From Pseudomonas costantinii (GTDB lineage: Bacteria; Pseudomonadota; Gammaproteobacteria; Pseudomonadales; Pseudomonadaceae), in the NCBI RefSeq assembly GCF_001870435.1, contig NZ_MDDR01000020.1, positions 87,318 to 151,317 of the forward strand: 64,000 nt of DNA, in the 5' to 3' direction. The notes under the pieces are model-generated. The model was not told the origin of the DNA. It did no database searches and was given only the letters and a program-made list of their open reading frames with translations. Both the position numbers and the translations under genes were made by a program. Shown in pieces: positions 62,204 to 64,000 of this stretch. Each line of letters opens with the position of its first letter. The first letter of the stretch is position 1.

Positions 62204-63600
62204 ATACCAGCCTCAAGGACTACCAACACGTACGCGGCCTGGCCATCCAGTCGCTGTTCGAGATCATTGAGCAGTCCAGCGAAGGCACGGTGATTGTCGA
62301 CCGCGACGCCAATATCGTGTGGATGAACGAGCGCTACGCCAAGCGTTTTGGCCTGAAAAGCGCCGACGAAGCCATCGGCCAGCCCTGCGAACAGGTCATC
62401 TCCAACAGCCTGTTGCGCCAGGTAGTGCGTAATGATCAGCCGATTTTGCTGGATATCCAGGACACGCCCAAAGGTCCGTTGGTGGTGATGCGCCTGCCGA
62501 TCCACGACGATGCCGGGGCGGTGATCGGGGCGATCGGTTTTGCGTTGTTTGATGAGCTGCGCAATTTGTCGCCGCTAATTGAACGCTACCTGAGCATGCA
62601 GCAGGAGCTGGCTTCTACCCGTTCGTTGCTGCGCTCACGGCAGAGCAAATACAACTTTGCGCACTTCATCGGCACCAGCGCCGCCAGTCTGGAAGTAAAA
62701 CGCCGTGCGCGGCGCAGCGCGAGTGCTGAATCACCGGTGTTGCTGCTGGGGGAAACCGGCACCGGCAAGGAATTGCTGGCCCAGGCGATTCACGGCGCCT
62801 CCCCGCGCGCCCACAAGGCGTTTGTCAGCATCAACAGCGCGGCGATTCCTGGTGATCTGCTGGAAGCCGAGTTCTTCGGTACCGCCCCCGGCGCGTTTAC
62901 CGGCGCCGACCGCAAAGGCCGCCCCGGCAAGTTGAAGATCGCCCAGGGCGGCACGCTATTTCTGGATGAAATCGGCGATATGCCCCTGCCCCTGCAAAGC
63001 AAACTGTTGCGGGTGTTGCAGGAAAAGGAATTCGAACCGGTGGGCTCCAACGAAATGCTGCACAGCGATGTGCGAGTGATTGCCGCCACGTCCATGGACC
63101 TGGAAGCGGCGATCAAGCGCGGCGAGTTTCGCGCGGATCTGTATTACCGGCTGAATGTGTTGCCGATCCAGGTGCCGCCGTTGCGTGAACGCCTGGAGGA
63201 TATTCCGGCGTTGAGCGAAGCGATTCTCGAAGAACTGCGCAGCCAGCACGAACTGGATCGCGAAGCGTTGGCGTTGTTGGCGCAGCATGCGTGGCCGGGG
63301 AATATCCGTGAGTTGCGCAATGTGCTGGAGCGGGCGGCGTTGTTGAGTGATGACTTGGTGTTGAATGCCCAGGAAATTCGCGCGGCAATTGGCACCTTTA
63401 CCCCGGTGGAACGCAATGCCGTGGCGTCGGTAGACAGCGAGAACTTCAGTGCGGCACGGGAGCGGTTTGATCGGCAGGTGATTGGGGCGGCGTTGACGGC
63501 GTGTCAGGGGAATGTGGTGGAGGCGGCCAAGCGGTTGGGGCTTGGGCGGTCGACGCTGTACAAGAAGATGGTGGCTCTAGGCATCGATCAGTCTCAATAA
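62200..63600 (+). CDS. Sigma-54-dependent activator with N-terminal PAS domain
   Basis: 466 residues. PAS domain (about 15-125: EGTVIVDRDANIVWMNERYA), AAA+ core with GETGTGKELLAQAI, the complete GAFTGADRKG loop and LFLDEIGDMPLP, then a Fis-type helix-turn-helix (EAAKRLGLGRSTLYKKMVAL). Overlaps yejF by four bases, an unusual position for a regulator at the operon end. It could activate the yej operon through the putative sigma-54 promoter (inference). A weak GAGAC/GTCTC hairpin follows at 63602-63615. Confidence 0.9.
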   Translation: MNTSLKDYQHVRGLAIQSLFEIIEQSSEGTVIVDRDANIVWMNERYAKRFGLKSADEAIGQPCEQVISNSLLRQVVRNDQPILLDIQDTPKGPLVVMRLPIHDDAGAVIGAIGFALFDELRNLSPLIERYLSMQQELASTRSLLRSRQSKYNFAHFIGTSAASLEVKRRARRSASAESPVLLLGETGTGKELLAQAIHGASPRAHKAFVSINSAAIPGDLLEAEFFGTAPGAFTGADRKGRPGKLKIAQGGTLFLDEIGDMPLPLQSKLLRVLQEKEFEPVGSNEMLHSDVRVIAATSMDLEAAIKRGEFRADLYYRLNVLPIQVPPLRERLEDIPALSEAILEELRSQHELDREALALLAQHAWPGNIRELRNVLERAALLSDDLVLNAQEIRAAIGTFTPVERNAVASVDSENFSAARERFDRQVIGAALTACQGNVVEAAKRLGLGRSTLYKKMVALGIDQSQ

Positions 63601-63633
63601 AGAGACAAAAGTCTCACATACAAGATAATCCAA

Positions 63634-63707
63634 TGTGGGAGCTGGCTTGCCTGCGATAGCGGTGGAACAGTTAACTCATACAGGGCTGATGTGCCGCCAT
63701 CGCAGCA
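63634..63707. repeat. REP element (incomplete partner arm)
   Basis: Left arm TGTGGGAGCTGGCTTGCCT then GCGATAGCGGTGG, with a partial matching arm CCGCCATCGCAGC ending near 63707. Same family as the REP at 1858. Confidence 0.7.
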
Positions 63708-63744
63708 CCGGTACCTACACAGCTCTTGGCCATTTTCTTTAGGT

Positions 63745-64000
63745 AGATTGAGTACATATCCGTTGTTTGGGTAACGGCTGCTTATGATTTCGCCCTTACG
63801 GCGACTCACTTTGGAAAAGCCGGAATGCCGGCCCAGCCCAAAGTAAGCAAAGGGCTCTTGCCCCACCACTCGGCACCTCGCCTAGGCTCGGTGTGCCCGC
63901 ACGCAGGCTTGAATCCGTGGGCCGCCGCGATGGGCCATCCTTGGCCCAGCGCGGCTAACCCGGCGTCCTGCCGGGTTACCCACGGATTCAAGCCTGCGTG
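63745..64000. repeat. Large intergenic repeat with nested inverted arms, running to the window edge
   Basis: It opens with the GAGTACATATCCGTTG element also found at 8758. It ends in perfect 22-bp inverted arms (63901-63922 and 63979-64000, CACGCAGGCTTGAATCCGTG and its complement) enclosing the smaller hairpin TGGGCCA-TCCT-TGGCCCA and another, TAACCGGC...GCCGGGTTA. Stop-poor frames in it look like repeat artefacts rather than genes. It may continue beyond the window. Confidence 0.65.

Noticed and set aside
63594..63991. Two minus-strand frames in the terminal repeat region
   Set aside because: They translate multi-copy repeat sequence; similar frames arise wherever the repeat occurs, with no ribosome binding site.
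1..64000. Prophage, insertion sequence, CRISPR array or tRNA-linked integration
   Set aside because: No transposase, integrase, phage structural gene outside the T6SS, regular direct repeat-spacer pattern or tRNA fold was recognised. Phage-like TssE/TssB/TssC/Hcp genes belong to the T6SS.

Overview
The window looks like chromosome of a fluorescent Pseudomonas (P. fluorescens group). The grounds are the gene content (SbcC, a Yej-type transporter, an H2-like type VI secretion locus with kinase and phosphatase), the GC-rich coding sequence, and many intergenic REP-type palindromes of the 'TGTGGGAGCTGGCTTGCCT' kind known from that group. No tRNA, rRNA, CRISPR array, insertion sequence or prophage was seen.

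Region 1 (1-7303): the 3' end of sbcC coupled to a glutathione S-transferase gene, a 59-residue secreted protein, a lactonase-type beta-propeller gene with a small conserved protein, then an RND/MMPL exporter paired with a YCF48-type beta-propeller protein. Region 2 (7599-8714): a Gfo/Idh/MocA oxidoreductase, followed by a composite of inverted repeats.

Region 3 (9143-26312): a hydrocarbon / fatty-acid catabolic island. On the minus strand are FadD, thiolase, MaoC hydratase, a long FabG-type reductase, a large acyl-CoA dehydrogenase, a FadL porin, two PraB-like secreted proteins, AlkB alkane 1-monooxygenase and an alpha/beta hydrolase. Divergent on the plus strand are a flavin monooxygenase with a Baeyer-Villiger fingerprint, a short-chain dehydrogenase and a PF10118 metal-dependent hydrolase. 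Together they could bind and import alkanes (PraB, FadL), oxidise them terminally (AlkB, FadD, beta-oxidation) and perhaps subterminally (SDR, BVMO, esterase). No dedicated regulator and no rubredoxin gene lie inside the island. Three of its AT-rich promoter regions share a TTCAAA-N6-TTTGAA-like palindrome.

Region 4 (26309-30314): a PTS EIIC-EAL fusion (membrane c-di-GMP phosphodiesterase), a SxxK serine hydrolase and a DUF6388-type protein.

Region 5 (30319-51107): a type VI secretion cluster in the gene order of P. aeruginosa H2-T6SS: tssA, B, C, E, F, G, clpV, the sigma-54 activator sfa2, a 43-residue lipoprotein (orfX position), fha2/tagH, tssJ, tssK, tssL, tssM, stp1 and stk1, all on the minus strand. 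A divergent hcp gene sits behind a near-consensus sigma-54 promoter. No vgrG or effector is present in the window.

Region 6 (51161-64000): an aldo/keto reductase, a DUF1543 protein, a polyamine-type binding protein with a class III aminotransferase and a LuxR-type regulator, a small parvulin (PpiC), and a yejABEF oligopeptide ABC transporter operon. That operon ends in a sigma-54-dependent activator gene and starts behind a possible sigma-54 promoter. The window ends in a repeat-rich non-coding stretch.
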